The notes under the pieces were generated by a model, which made no database searches, was not told where the DNA came from, and was given only the letters and a program-made list of their open reading frames with translations. Below, piece by piece: positions 27,989-37,181 of a stretch of 59,725 nt of DNA (positions within the stretch are counted from its first letter, which is position 1; every line of letters starts with the position of its first letter). The stretch lies in contig JAGXGE010000034.1 in assembly GCA_024637015.1 (NCBI GenBank), positions 1 through 59,725 on the forward strand. The letters run 5' to 3'. The position numbers and the translations under genes are program-made. The DNA is from Aequorivita sp. (lineage in GTDB: Bacteria; Bacteroidota; Bacteroidia; Flavobacteriales; Flavobacteriaceae).

Positions 27989-28932
27989 GATTGTTCTGAA
28001 TTAATCAATTTATCTATCGCCCGAATTTGGTCTGCAAAGAAACCACTTTTTTCGGGATTTTTCAAAATTAAAATTTTATATGCTTGAATTGCTTTTTTAT
28101 AGTTCTTTTGTTGTAAGTAAACTTTCGCCAAAGTCTCCGTCATCAGCGAATCCGAAGGTTGTGAATAAGGTTTAGCTAAATTATTATTTTCTTCTTTTGG
28201 CGTTTTATTTTCTATCTCTGAAGGAATTATTTTCGGACGTTCCTGAATAAACTTGTCTATTAACTCGAACTTCCGCTCCTTTTCCTCTTGCGATGAAGCT
28301 TCCTCCAGTGCAGATTTTTTGGAAGTTAAGTCTTCCTGTGCAGAATTTTTAGTTGCTAATTTTGACGATTCTTCCGAACGTTCAATAGGTTTTGCTTTTG
28401 TCAGTTTTAACCATTCTGAGAAGGAATGAGTGTCGCTTTTTGTGAATTCCAACGGTTTGTCCGGTTGCAGTATTTCCCCAGGTTCTTCTTCTCTCTTTTC
28501 AACTAAATTGGTGACAGAAGCTATTTTTCTTTGGAAGAGTTCTGGGTTTAAAATATTCTCGGCCTTTTGCATTTCAGCCTTCAGTTGCTTGTCTATTTCA
28601 AGGCTAATTTGTTCGGAAACATTTTCTGAAATAACTTTAATTTCATCCACCGAAGCATCGTGCTGCAAAATGTTTTGCGAAATTTCATTCTGAATAAATT
28701 TTTCCGAAGTGATATATTCAAACAAAATATCGCGATCCGTGGTGTGTGCTGCGGTAAGTTTTAAAGCATCGTTGTAAAGAAAACTGTCCTGATTTTTTAA
28801 ACCTTTTAGCTGTAATGCACGCGCACTTTGAAAATAAGGATATTTTTTAACAAGCAAATCCAAAGCAGCCAAATCCTCAGAAGTTATTTTCTGTGGATTG
28901 GCAAGTAAATATGTGAAATTTGAAGTGTTCAA
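27985..28932 (-). CDS. TPR-like protein of the lptE-secG block
   Basis: The protein begins most naturally at the TTG at 28932, giving NTSNFTYLL, just after the lptE stop; the ATG at 28968 would overlap lptE and is an alternative. The first 90 residues include YPYFQSARALQLKGLKNQDS and ALKLTAAHTTDR. A long charged, low-complexity middle follows, and the C-terminal part (TLAKVYLQQKNYKKAIQAYKIL) is a tetratricopeptide repeat. It probably mediates protein contacts in the cytoplasm. The same gene recurs at this site in related genomes, but no function is established. Confidence 0.72.
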   Translation of the reverse strand: MNTSNFTYLLANPQKITSEDLAALDLLVKKYPYFQSARALQLKGLKNQDSFLYNDALKLTAAHTTDRDILFEYITSEKFIQNEISQNILQHDASVDEIKVISENVSEQISLEIDKQLKAEMQKAENILNPELFQRKIASVTNLVEKREEEPGEILQPDKPLEFTKSDTHSFSEWLKLTKAKPIERSEESSKLATKNSAQEDLTSKKSALEEASSQEEKERKFELIDKFIQERPKIIPSEIENKTPKEENNNLAKPYSQPSDSLMTETLAKVYLQQKNYKKAIQAYKILILKNPEKSGFFADQIRAIDKLINSEQS

Positions 28933-28936
28933 AATG

Positions 28937-29449
28937 CTACCAATTAGCAAGCGATTTGTTAAAAACATCCTGCGTTAATCGTTCAAAAATAATATCAACC
29001 GCGGCATCCAGCTTTGAACCCGTTAACTGCGTTGTTCCCGGGTAATCATAATAAAAACTGAAAGGCTGCTCAAAGTCTTTCAAGGGGTCTTTAGTGTTAT
29101 AAAAACGCACGTTTATTGCAATGGTAAGCCTGTTTTGGGCTGCAGTACTGTTTGATGTTGCAGTAATCGGTGCGATATAGAATTGTGTAATTTCCCCTTC
29201 GTAAACCAAATCGCCACTACTGTTTACCAAATCTAAACTTGTTTGGTTTAATAATAAATCCTGTAATTTTTGTGTAAAATCTCTTGCAATTCCGGGCTCA
29301 ACAATTGGGGCATTATTTTGAAAATAGTTTACCTGTACCGTCTTTGTAGTGCTATAATTAATATCTGCTCCGGTAAATGAATAAGGTCCGCAACCCTGCA
29401 AAAGTGATACAAAAGTTGTTGCTATAAAAAAATTTAAAATGTATTTCAT
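28937..29449 (-). CDS. lptE: LPS assembly lipoprotein LptE
   Basis: The 170-aa protein has a lipoprotein signal (MKYILNFFIATTFVSLLQGC, Cys about residue 20) and the Bacteroidota LptE motifs GPYSFTGA near the N-terminus and ARDFTQKLQDLL in the middle. LptE plugs the LptD barrel that places lipopolysaccharide in the outer leaflet. It follows the sigma-54 activator gene by about 24 nt and is closely packed with the TPR gene. Confidence 0.85.
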   Translation of the reverse strand: MKYILNFFIATTFVSLLQGCGPYSFTGADINYSTTKTVQVNYFQNNAPIVEPGIARDFTQKLQDLLLNQTSLDLVNSSGDLVYEGEITQFYIAPITATSNSTAAQNRLTIAINVRFYNTKDPLKDFEQPFSFYYDYPGTTQLTGSKLDAAVDIIFERLTQDVFNKSLANW

Positions 29450-29473
29450 GTTTGGTTTTTAAAGATAAAGTAA

Positions 29474-30751
29474 TTACAAATCGTACTGTTTTATCTTTCT
29501 GTATAGCGTTCTTTCAGAAATGCCAAGCTCGTCCGCGGCATCCTTTCGTTTTCCGTTGTATTTTTCGAGGGATTTTTTAATAAGTTCTAACTCTTTTTGC
29601 TGAAGGGAAAGATTTTCTTCCTCCTCGATTTCTTCGGCGTACTCATATTTGTCTTTTCGAGAATCTGAAGCTTTTTCGGGAATGCTGAAAACTTCAACAT
29701 CGTTTTCCTCGCCATTATTTTCTTCTTCAATTATTGAAGCTAATTCCTCTTCGGCATTGTTTTCTTCATCATATATTTTATTAATAAGTGAAGATTGTTC
29801 TTCTTTTACTTTGGCAGCGTTGCCGGATTTCATCAATTCCAAAGTAAGCTTTTTAAGGTCGTTTACATCGCGTTTCATATCAAAAAGCACCTTGTAAAGA
29901 ATCTCGCGTTCACTGCTGAAATCGCTTTCGGCCTTTTTAGGATTTACAACCGCAGGAAGATTACTGCCCACATCTGGCAGATAGTGTTTCAAAGTTTCAT
30001 AAGAAATCTCGCGGTTCTGTTCCAAAACTGAAATCTGCTCAGCCACGTTCCGCAGCTGTCGAATGTTTCCACCCCAACGATATTTTAACAATAAATCTGT
30101 TGCTTGATCCGTCAACCTGATTGTTGGCATTTTGTATTTCTGCGCAAAATCTGCAGCAAATTTTCTAAAAAGCAAGTGAATGTCCTCGCGTCTTTCACGA
30201 AGCGGAGGTAAATTGATTTCCACAGTGCTCAAACGGTAGTATAAATCTTCGCGGAATTTTCCTTTTTCAATTGCATCAACCATTTTTACATTGGTTGCGG
30301 CCACAATACGAACGTCTGTTTTTTGCGCTGCGGAAGAACCTACTTTTAAAAATTCACCGGTTTCCAAAACGCGGAGCAAACGAACTTGTGTTGGAAGTGG
30401 CAATTCGCCTACTTCATCAAGGAAAATTGTTCCGCCATCGGCTACTTCAAAATAACCACTTCGCGCTGCCGTGGCTCCAGTAAAAGAACCTTTTTCGTGC
30501 CCGAAAAGTTCACTGTCAATGGTTCCTTCGGGAATTGCGCCACAGTTTACGGCAATGTATTTTCCGTGCTTTCTGTGTGAAAGCGAATGGATTATTTTTG
30601 GAATACTTTCTTTCCCCACGCCGCTTTCGCCCGTTACCAATACCGAAATATCTGTGGGCGCAACCTGAATTGCTTTTTCTACGGCACGGTTCAGTTTTGG
30701 GTCGTTGCCTATTATTCCGAATCGTTGTTTTGTTGCTTGTATGCTTTCCAT
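29474..30751 (-). CDS. Sigma-54-dependent activator lacking a receiver domain
   Basis: The 425-aa protein starts almost directly with the AAA+ domain: Walker A VTGESGVGKE, the sigma-54 contact loop GSFTGA (canonical GAFTGA), Walker B TIFLDEVGELP, and the arginine finger region REDLYYRLS. A charged acidic linker precedes a Fis-type helix-turn-helix (KDAADELGISERTLYRKIKQYDL). With no N-terminal receiver or GAF domain, its activity may be set by level or partner binding. It lies in the conserved block before lptE, upstream of groES with its -24/-12 element. Confidence 0.9.
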   Translation of the reverse strand: MESIQATKQRFGIIGNDPKLNRAVEKAIQVAPTDISVLVTGESGVGKESIPKIIHSLSHRKHGKYIAVNCGAIPEGTIDSELFGHEKGSFTGATAARSGYFEVADGGTIFLDEVGELPLPTQVRLLRVLETGEFLKVGSSAAQKTDVRIVAATNVKMVDAIEKGKFREDLYYRLSTVEINLPPLRERREDIHLLFRKFAADFAQKYKMPTIRLTDQATDLLLKYRWGGNIRQLRNVAEQISVLEQNREISYETLKHYLPDVGSNLPAVVNPKKAESDFSSEREILYKVLFDMKRDVNDLKKLTLELMKSGNAAKVKEEQSSLINKIYDEENNAEEELASIIEEENNGEENDVEVFSIPEKASDSRKDKYEYAEEIEEEENLSLQQKELELIKKSLEKYNGKRKDAADELGISERTLYRKIKQYDL

Positions 30752-30754
30752 AAA

Positions 30755-30780
30755 GTCATTCCCGCGAAGGCGGGGATCTC
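30755..30780. repeat. REP-like G/C-rich palindrome
   Basis: GTCATTCCCGCGAAGGCGGG lies between two genes; CCCGC and GCGGG pair over GAAG. This element type ('cattcccgcgaaggcggg') is found scattered in many bacterial genomes. Only one copy is seen in this window. Confidence 0.55.
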
Positions 30781-30794
30781 ATCGTTTATTTTTC

Positions 30795-31691
30795 TTAATA
30801 ATATTCGTAGGTTAATTCCTCAGAAAGAACCCCATCTTTTTTTACAATTGCACTTATTGGGTAGCTATCTTCATTATATTGGAATGTTCTTGAAAGGGTA
30901 TAGTTTCTATCGGGGTCTTGGGTATTTGTGTAAATTTCGCTAATAAAGTTATTGGGCGAAAGAAATGGTTTCCAATAATCTAAATTAAACCAATATTGCC
31001 CCAAAAGATTTAATGGATTTGTATTGTAAGACGGATAAAGCGGATTGATTTTTTCATCATATATATAATTATTTACTACGTGCGTTTCGGGATCCCCATA
31101 AAAGCCACTAAACATAACCTGAGGTCGCTCCAAAATATTATTAGATGCGTCATAAACTAAATTTTCCGTTGAATGTGCACCTAAATCACCCAATCTGTCT
31201 ATAGATGTTAAAATGTTATTACTATAATATAAATAGTCATAAAAGCCGGGTGATCGATATTCAATTGAAATTTTATTTGGCTGATGCGTCAATTCAAAAT
31301 AAATCACAGGAGTTGCTCCGTCATAAGATTCTGTTATATAATCCAGGTTGTTTGCAGTATCATAAAAGTATGCAAGATTTCGATTATAATTGACGCCTAC
31401 AAAAGTCCTATTACTTTCTGTTAGTTGTCCAAGTTGGTTATAGGAATAATAAATAATTTCAGTATAATCGGAACTCGCTTCATCTATTTTTTTTTGCGCT
31501 AAAATACCATCCTCATTAAATGAATATTCAGTCCTATCACCCGAAGGATTGTCAATCGAATCAATACGAACAGTTGTAAATTTTCTAATTATCAATTCCG
31601 TATTTTGCTCTTCGGGCTGGTGATTTTCATTATCATTTGAGCACGCCAATAATAATAAACTGGCTGCAAAAACGAATAGGGTTGTTTTCAT
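30795..31691 (-). CDS. Hypothetical lipoprotein with YD-like repeats
   Basis: The 298-aa protein has a lipoprotein signal (MKTTLFVFAASLLLLACSND, Cys17). The body has spaced Tyr-Asn/Tyr-Asp segments such as YSYNQLGQLTES and LVYDASNNIL, resembling RHS/YD repeats in many Bacteroidota lipoproteins. It sits between miaB and the sigma-54 activator, 12 nt after the miaB stop, so it is probably on the same transcript. A specific function is not recognised. Confidence 0.68.
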   Translation of the reverse strand: MKTTLFVFAASLLLLACSNDNENHQPEEQNTELIIRKFTTVRIDSIDNPSGDRTEYSFNEDGILAQKKIDEASSDYTEIIYYSYNQLGQLTESNRTFVGVNYNRNLAYFYDTANNLDYITESYDGATPVIYFELTHQPNKISIEYRSPGFYDYLYYSNNILTSIDRLGDLGAHSTENLVYDASNNILERPQVMFSGFYGDPETHVVNNYIYDEKINPLYPSYNTNPLNLLGQYWFNLDYWKPFLSPNNFISEIYTNTQDPDRNYTLSRTFQYNEDSYPISAIVKKDGVLSEELTYEYY

Positions 31692-31703
31692 AATATATTG
31701 GTT

Positions 31704-33140
31704 TTATGAATACCCCACGGCCTCACCAATTAAAGTAGCAGTGGTGCAATCGGTTATTTTTACTTTTACAAAATCTCCGGGGTTATAATTTTCCTTCGGA
31801 AAAACCGCAACATTGTTATGCTCGGTTCTTCCGCTCCATTCATCTTTGTTCTTTTTCGATTCTTTTTCAATTAAAACGGTAACTATTTTACCTAAAAATT
31901 CCGCGGTGCGAATCGCGCTATGCTTTTGTTGCTGATCCACAATTTCTGTCAATCTTCGGCTTTTGGTTTCTTCGGGCACATCGTCTTCCAGTTTTCGCGC
32001 AGCCATGGTGCCGGGTCTTTCGGAATATTTGTACATATAGCCAAAACCGTATTTTACATATTCCATCAAGCTCAAGGTTTCTTGATGATCTTCCTCGGTT
32101 TCGGTTGGAAAACCAATAATCATATCTTGCGAAATGGAGCAATCTGGAATGATTTCCCAAATCCTGTCAATCAACTTCATATATTCCTCCCGTGTGTGCT
32201 GACGGTTCATTTCCTTTAAAATCCGAGTGCTTCCACTTTGAACCGGAAGGTGAATATGGTTGCAGATGTTGTCGTGTTTCGCTACAATATGCAACACTTC
32301 TTCGTGCATGTCCTGCGGGTTGCTGGTTGAAAAACGAATCCGCATTTTTGAATGTGCCGTTGCAGCCATATCGAGCAATTGCGCAAAATCTGTTGCAGTT
32401 GCTTGTTGCATTTCGGAAGCATTTTTGAAATCTTTTTTCAAACCGCCGCCATACCATAAATAGCTATCCACATTTTGGCCAAGAAGCGTGATTTCCTTAT
32501 AGCCTTTTTCAGCTAAATCATTTATTTCGCGTAAAATACTTTGTGGATCACGGCTGCGTTCGCGACCGCGGGTGAAGGGCACTACACAAAAGGTGCACAT
32601 ATTGTCGCAACCACGAGTGATACTAACATAAGCAGTAATTCCATTTCCGCCCAAACGTACGGGCGAAATATCGCCATAGGTTTCTTCTTTGGAAAGGATT
32701 ACGTTTACTGCATCACGGCCTTCTTCAACTTCTTTAAGTAAGTTTGGAATGTCTTTGTAGGCATCAGGCCCAACAACTAAATCGACGATTTTTTCCTCTT
32801 CAAGAAACTTTTCTTTTAAACGCTCAGCCATACAACCCAGAACGCCAACCTTCATTTTTGGGTTGATTCGCTTAACAGCGTTGTATTTTTCCAAACGCTT
32901 GCGAACGGTTTGTTCAGCTTTATCACGAATGGAGCAGGTGTTTACCAGAACCAAGTCCGCCTCTTCCAATAAATTGGTAGTGTTATATCCCTGGTCTGCT
33001 AGGATGGAAGCAACTATTTCGCTGTCGCTAAAATTCATTGCGCAACCGTAGCTTTCAATATATAGTTTTCGGGAATTGCCTTCGCGAGCCTCTAGCGTTA
33101 GCGAGTTTCCCTGTGTATTTTCGTCAATTATCTTTTCCAT
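31704..33140 (-). CDS. miaB: tRNA-2-methylthio-N6-dimethylallyladenosine synthase MiaB
   Basis: The ATG at 33140 (MEKIIDENTQGN) is chosen over an in-frame start 9 nt upstream. The 478-aa protein has the N-terminal methylthiotransferase domain with its first cluster Cys residues (ESYGCAMN, VNTCSIRD, GVLGCMAER), the radical-SAM CxxxCxxC motif RGCDNMCTFCVVPF, and a C-terminal TRAM domain. It adds a methylthio group at A37 of tRNAs. A good promoter lies upstream, and several genes follow on the same strand. Confidence 0.95.
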   Translation of the reverse strand: MEKIIDENTQGNSLTLEAREGNSRKLYIESYGCAMNFSDSEIVASILADQGYNTTNLLEEADLVLVNTCSIRDKAEQTVRKRLEKYNAVKRINPKMKVGVLGCMAERLKEKFLEEEKIVDLVVGPDAYKDIPNLLKEVEEGRDAVNVILSKEETYGDISPVRLGGNGITAYVSITRGCDNMCTFCVVPFTRGRERSRDPQSILREINDLAEKGYKEITLLGQNVDSYLWYGGGLKKDFKNASEMQQATATDFAQLLDMAATAHSKMRIRFSTSNPQDMHEEVLHIVAKHDNICNHIHLPVQSGSTRILKEMNRQHTREEYMKLIDRIWEIIPDCSISQDMIIGFPTETEEDHQETLSLMEYVKYGFGYMYKYSERPGTMAARKLEDDVPEETKSRRLTEIVDQQQKHSAIRTAEFLGKIVTVLIEKESKKNKDEWSGRTEHNNVAVFPKENYNPGDFVKVKITDCTTATLIGEAVGYS

Positions 33141-33187
33141 AAAAATCAAACTTCAATGTAATTTTCAAACTAAAACCATTGAATCGG

Positions 33188-33218
33188 CAAATATACAATA
33201 ATTGCAAACGGTGACAAA
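33188..33218 (-). promoter_or_regulatory. Bacteroidota-type promoter for miaB
   Basis: On the minus strand, TTTG (33218-33215), a 19-nt spacer and TATATTTG (33195-33188) match the consensus. The miaB start codon lies about 48 nt downstream. Confidence 0.7.
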
Positions 33219-33360
33219 GTGGCAGAATGATTTAATAGAAATCTTAAACCGCTTATAATTTAAGGACAATTATAAAACAATATTCGTGTTTTTGTGGCTA
33301 AAACTCCCACAGTGATTTTCAAATTTCACGGCTGAAATGATTCGTATTAAAAAATTCATA

Positions 33361-33368
33361 TACTTTTG
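33361..33368 (+). promoter_or_regulatory. Probable -7 box for topA
   Basis: TACTTTTG matches TAnnTTTG 20 nt before the topA start codon. No good -33 TTG was found at the usual spacing (TTCG at 33341 is the closest). Confidence 0.5.
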
Positions 33369-33388
33369 CAATTATAACAATATAGGAT

Positions 33389-35905
33389 ATGGCAAAGAAT
33401 TTAGTGATAGTTGAGTCCCCGGCAAAAGCAAAAACCATTGAAAAATTTCTTGGGAAAGATTTCAAGGTTTCCTCCAGTTTTGGGCACATTGCGGACCTTC
33501 CGTCCAAGGAATTGGGCGTGGATGTAGAAGGGGATTTCACACCTAAATATATAGTGAGCAGCGACAAAAAGAAGTTGGTGGCAGAGTTGAAGGCGCTTTC
33601 CAAAAATGCCGATATGGTTTGGCTGGCGAGTGATGAGGACCGAGAAGGAGAGGCCATTGCGTGGCACTTGGCCGAGGAATTGAAACTGGATAAAAACAAA
33701 ACAAAGCGTATTGTTTTTCACGAGATTACGAAATCTGCCATTTTAAAAGCTATTGAGAACCCTCGGCAAATAGATTATAATTTAGTAAACGCACAACAAG
33801 CACGTCGTGTTTTGGATCGTTTGGTTGGTTATGAACTTTCGCCTGTTCTTTGGAAAAAAGTGAAAGGTGGACTTTCTGCAGGCCGCGTACAATCTGTTGC
33901 TGTACGATTGATTGTAGAGCGCGAACGTGAGATTGAAGCTTTCAATCCAGTTGGTTCTTTCAGAATTGATGCTGAATTTACTACGGTTGATGGTAGCCAA
34001 TTTAAAGCGAAGCTTCCAAAGAATTTTGATACCGAAGCAGAAGCACGCGAGTTTCTTCGTAAGAATTTGAGCGCTTCCTATAAAATTTCAGATCTAACAA
34101 AAAAACCTGCCAGCAAGTCGCCAGCAGCTCCTTTTACCACTTCAACATTGCAACAGGAAGCTGCACGGAAATTGTATTTCTCAGTAGGAAAAACAATGAC
34201 CATCGCACAACGTTTGTATGAAGCAGGTTTTATAACCTATATGCGTACTGACAGTGTGAATCTTAGTAACGATGCAAAAAATGCCGCTCAGAAAGAAATT
34301 AATTCTTCATACGGAAAAGAATACAGTAAGCCCCGAGATTACAAAGGCAAAAGCAAAGGCGCACAGGAAGCTCACGAGGCTATCCGCCCGACGGATATGT
34401 CCATGCACAACATTACTGGCGATTACGACCAAGCGCGTTTGTACGATTTGATTTGGAAACGTACGCTGGCTTCGCAAATGAGCGACGCTGCTTTGGAACG
34501 CACCAACGTGAAGATTGATGTAATTTCCAAAGAAAAAGTTTCAGAAAACTTCACCGCAAATGGTGAAATGATAAAATTTGACGGTTTTCTAAAAGTATAT
34601 TTGGAAGGAACCGATTTTGAAGAAGAAGAACAAGAGGGAATGCTTCCGAATATGAAAAACGGCGACTCTCTTGAGAACAATTATATTACTGCAACAGAAA
34701 GATTTACGCGTCCGCCGTACCGATATACGGAGGCTTCTTTAGTAAAACAATTAGAGGAACTCGGCATTGGCCGACCTTCAACATATGCGCCAACCATTTC
34801 AACCATCATCAGCAGAAATTATGTTGAAAAGGGAACGGTTGATGGAGTTGAAAGAAAATATATTCAGCTTATACTTCAAAAAGAAAACATTAAGGATAAA
34901 ACCTTGACCGAAACAGTAGGTTCTGACAAGGGGAAACTTGTCCCCACAGATATTGGAATGATCGTGAACGACTTTCTGGTTGAACATTTTGAAAATATTC
35001 TCGATTATAACTTCACTGCAAAAGTAGAGCAGGATTTTGATGATATTGCTGAAGGGAAGGAAGAGTGGACTAAGATGATGAAGGATTTTTATAAAGAATT
35101 CCACCCACGCGTTGCAGATGTTGAAGAAAATGCCGAGCGCGAAAGCGGCGAGCGTATTCTTGGTGAAGATCCACAAACCGGGAAGACTGTTTTGGTTCGC
35201 CTCGGAAAATATGGTCCAATGGCACAAATTGGCGCACCGGATGATGAAGAGAAAAAATTTGCCAGTCTTCGTCCAGACCAACAATTACACTTGGTTACTT
35301 TTGAAGAAGTGATGGATCTCTTCAAACTTCCTAAGACTTTAGGGATTTATGAAAAAGAAGAAGTTGAAGTAAACAACGGCCGTTTTGGCCCTTATGTTCG
35401 CTTCGGAAAAACCTTTATTTCCCTACCTAAGGGAATGGATCCATTGGATGTGGATATGGCTTTTGCAAAAGAGCTAATTGAAGAAAAGAAAAAAACCGAC
35501 GCTCCTATATATATGTATGAGGATCTGCCGGTTCAAAAAGGTGTTGGACGTTTTGGGCCATTTATAAAATGGAACAATATGTTCATCAATGTGAACAAAA
35601 AATATGATTTTGACAACCTCTCCAAAGAAGATGTAGAAGAACTTATTGAAGACAAAAAGCAAAAAGAAATCGATAAGCTTATCAACGAATGGCCGGAAGA
35701 AAAAATACGTATTGAAAAAGCACGTTGGGGACGTTTCAATCTAATAAAAGGAAAAACAAAAGTGGAACTGCCCAAAGGAACAGAAGCTGAGAAAATAACG
35801 TTGGAAGAAGCAAAGGGTTTGCTCGAAAAGAAAAGTCCGAAAAAGAAAACTGCTGCCAAAAAGAAAACCACAACTAAGAAAAAAGCTACAGCCAAGAAAA
35901 AATAA
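33389..35905 (+). CDS. topA: DNA topoisomerase I
   Basis: The 838-aa protein has the type IA layout: TOPRIM with VESPAKAKTIEKFLG (catalytic Glu9) and ASDEDREGEAIAWH (Asp82 and Asp84 metal site), and the active-site Tyr284 in GFITYMRTDSVNL. C-terminal repeat domains replace the four-Cys zinc fingers of E. coli TopA, and a Lys-rich tail (KKKTAAKKKTTTKKKATAKK) ends the protein. It relaxes negative supercoils. Its stop overlaps the start of the next gene (TAATG), so topA leads into the gld region. Confidence 0.95.
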   Translation: MAKNLVIVESPAKAKTIEKFLGKDFKVSSSFGHIADLPSKELGVDVEGDFTPKYIVSSDKKKLVAELKALSKNADMVWLASDEDREGEAIAWHLAEELKLDKNKTKRIVFHEITKSAILKAIENPRQIDYNLVNAQQARRVLDRLVGYELSPVLWKKVKGGLSAGRVQSVAVRLIVEREREIEAFNPVGSFRIDAEFTTVDGSQFKAKLPKNFDTEAEAREFLRKNLSASYKISDLTKKPASKSPAAPFTTSTLQQEAARKLYFSVGKTMTIAQRLYEAGFITYMRTDSVNLSNDAKNAAQKEINSSYGKEYSKPRDYKGKSKGAQEAHEAIRPTDMSMHNITGDYDQARLYDLIWKRTLASQMSDAALERTNVKIDVISKEKVSENFTANGEMIKFDGFLKVYLEGTDFEEEEQEGMLPNMKNGDSLENNYITATERFTRPPYRYTEASLVKQLEELGIGRPSTYAPTISTIISRNYVEKGTVDGVERKYIQLILQKENIKDKTLTETVGSDKGKLVPTDIGMIVNDFLVEHFENILDYNFTAKVEQDFDDIAEGKEEWTKMMKDFYKEFHPRVADVEENAERESGERILGEDPQTGKTVLVRLGKYGPMAQIGAPDDEEKKFASLRPDQQLHLVTFEEVMDLFKLPKTLGIYEKEEVEVNNGRFGPYVRFGKTFISLPKGMDPLDVDMAFAKELIEEKKKTDAPIYMYEDLPVQKGVGRFGPFIKWNNMFINVNKKYDFDNLSKEDVEELIEDKKQKEIDKLINEWPEEKIRIEKARWGRFNLIKGKTKVELPKGTEAEKITLEEAKGLLEKKSPKKKTAAKKKTTTKKKATAKKK

Positions 35906-37068
35906 TGATAGAGTTTTTATCCCCAGTTTCAAAAAAAGTAATGGCACACCGGGAAATTCTGCCGCCTGGGACTTTGGGAAAAGAAATTGAAGCCCATGGC
36001 AAAATAGGCGAGTTGCCTAATTTAAAAGATGTAAAGTTTGCGATTCTTGGGATTAAAGAAAACCGAGCTGATGTAAATTTTATTGGAGGTGAAATATCTT
36101 TTGACCCTTATCGAAAAGCATTGTATTCTCTATATCCTGGCAATTGGAATTACAAGATAATTGATCTTGGTGATATTGAAAAAGGCGAAACTGCCGAAGA
36201 CACTCGCTTTGCTGCCAAAGAAGTTATAGGCTCACTTTTGAAAAAAAATATCGTACCGCTTATTCTTGGGGGAAGTCAGGATTTGGCTTATGCACAGTAT
36301 CGTGCTTATGATGGAAATGGCGACATGGTTAATATTGTGAACATAGATAACCGTTTTGATTTAGGAAATGCTGAATTGCCAATATCAAATAAATCCTATG
36401 TAGGAAAAATGGTTATAGACAAACCCTACAATCTTTTTAATTACAGTATTTTGGGATATCAGTCTTTTTTCAATGCTCCACAGGAAATTTTATTGATGGA
36501 TAAACTTTTCTTTGACGCATACCGATTGGGCGAAATTTCAGCAGATACTACCATAGTTGAGCCAATAATGCGTGATGCCGATATCGTGACCTTGGATGTT
36601 ACTGCAATAAAAAGTTCAGAATTAAGTTATAGAAACAACGAGAGCCCCAATGGCTTTGACGGTCGTGAAATTTGCGCCATTTCCCGTTATGCAGGTATTA
36701 GCAATAAAGTGAAGTCTTTTGGCGTTTACGAATTAAGCGATTCCATAGAGAATAAAAGTGGGGCAATGCTGGTAGCCCAAATACTTTGGTATTTTATTGA
36801 AGGCTTTAATTTTAGGGTTGAGGATGATGATTTTGATAATGAAAAGCTCTTCACTTCCTATAAAGTACCAATTGAAGATGAGGTTTTGGAATTCAAAAAA
36901 AGCAATAAAACAGAAAGATGGTGGATTGTTTTGCCATTTATTTCAAATGTTAATAATAAATTAAAAAGACGAACGTTATTACCTTGCACTTATGGCGAAT
37001 ATTTGAGTGCATGCAATCAGGAAATTCCTGAGCGGTGGTTAAAAGCCCGCCACAAGAATGAAGTATAA
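35905..37068 (+). CDS. Arginase-fold protein with degenerate metal site
   Basis: The 387-aa protein aligns with the formimidoylglutamase/arginase family by its overall order of motifs, but key metal ligands are changed: GGSQD (122-126) replaces GGxHD, IDNRFD (147-152) replaces DAHxD with Arg for His, and LDVTAIKS (about 230-237) lacks the second and third Asp of DxDxxDP. It is therefore probably not an active Mn ureohydrolase. It overlaps topA by one nucleotide and lies before gldK, as in other flavobacteria. A structural or regulatory role is possible. Confidence 0.72.
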   Translation: MIEFLSPVSKKVMAHREILPPGTLGKEIEAHGKIGELPNLKDVKFAILGIKENRADVNFIGGEISFDPYRKALYSLYPGNWNYKIIDLGDIEKGETAEDTRFAAKEVIGSLLKKNIVPLILGGSQDLAYAQYRAYDGNGDMVNIVNIDNRFDLGNAELPISNKSYVGKMVIDKPYNLFNYSILGYQSFFNAPQEILLMDKLFFDAYRLGEISADTTIVEPIMRDADIVTLDVTAIKSSELSYRNNESPNGFDGREICAISRYAGISNKVKSFGVYELSDSIENKSGAMLVAQILWYFIEGFNFRVEDDDFDNEKLFTSYKVPIEDEVLEFKKSNKTERWWIVLPFISNVNNKLKRRTLLPCTYGEYLSACNQEIPERWLKARHKNEV

Positions 37069-37181
37069 TCAAACAAGCCAAGTAAAAACTGCGATTGAGG
37101 GTTTTTCAAAAAAAAATTGTTTTTTTGGAATTTTATAGATAGGTTTACGCCCTTGAATCTCGAAATTTAACCTAAATACCT

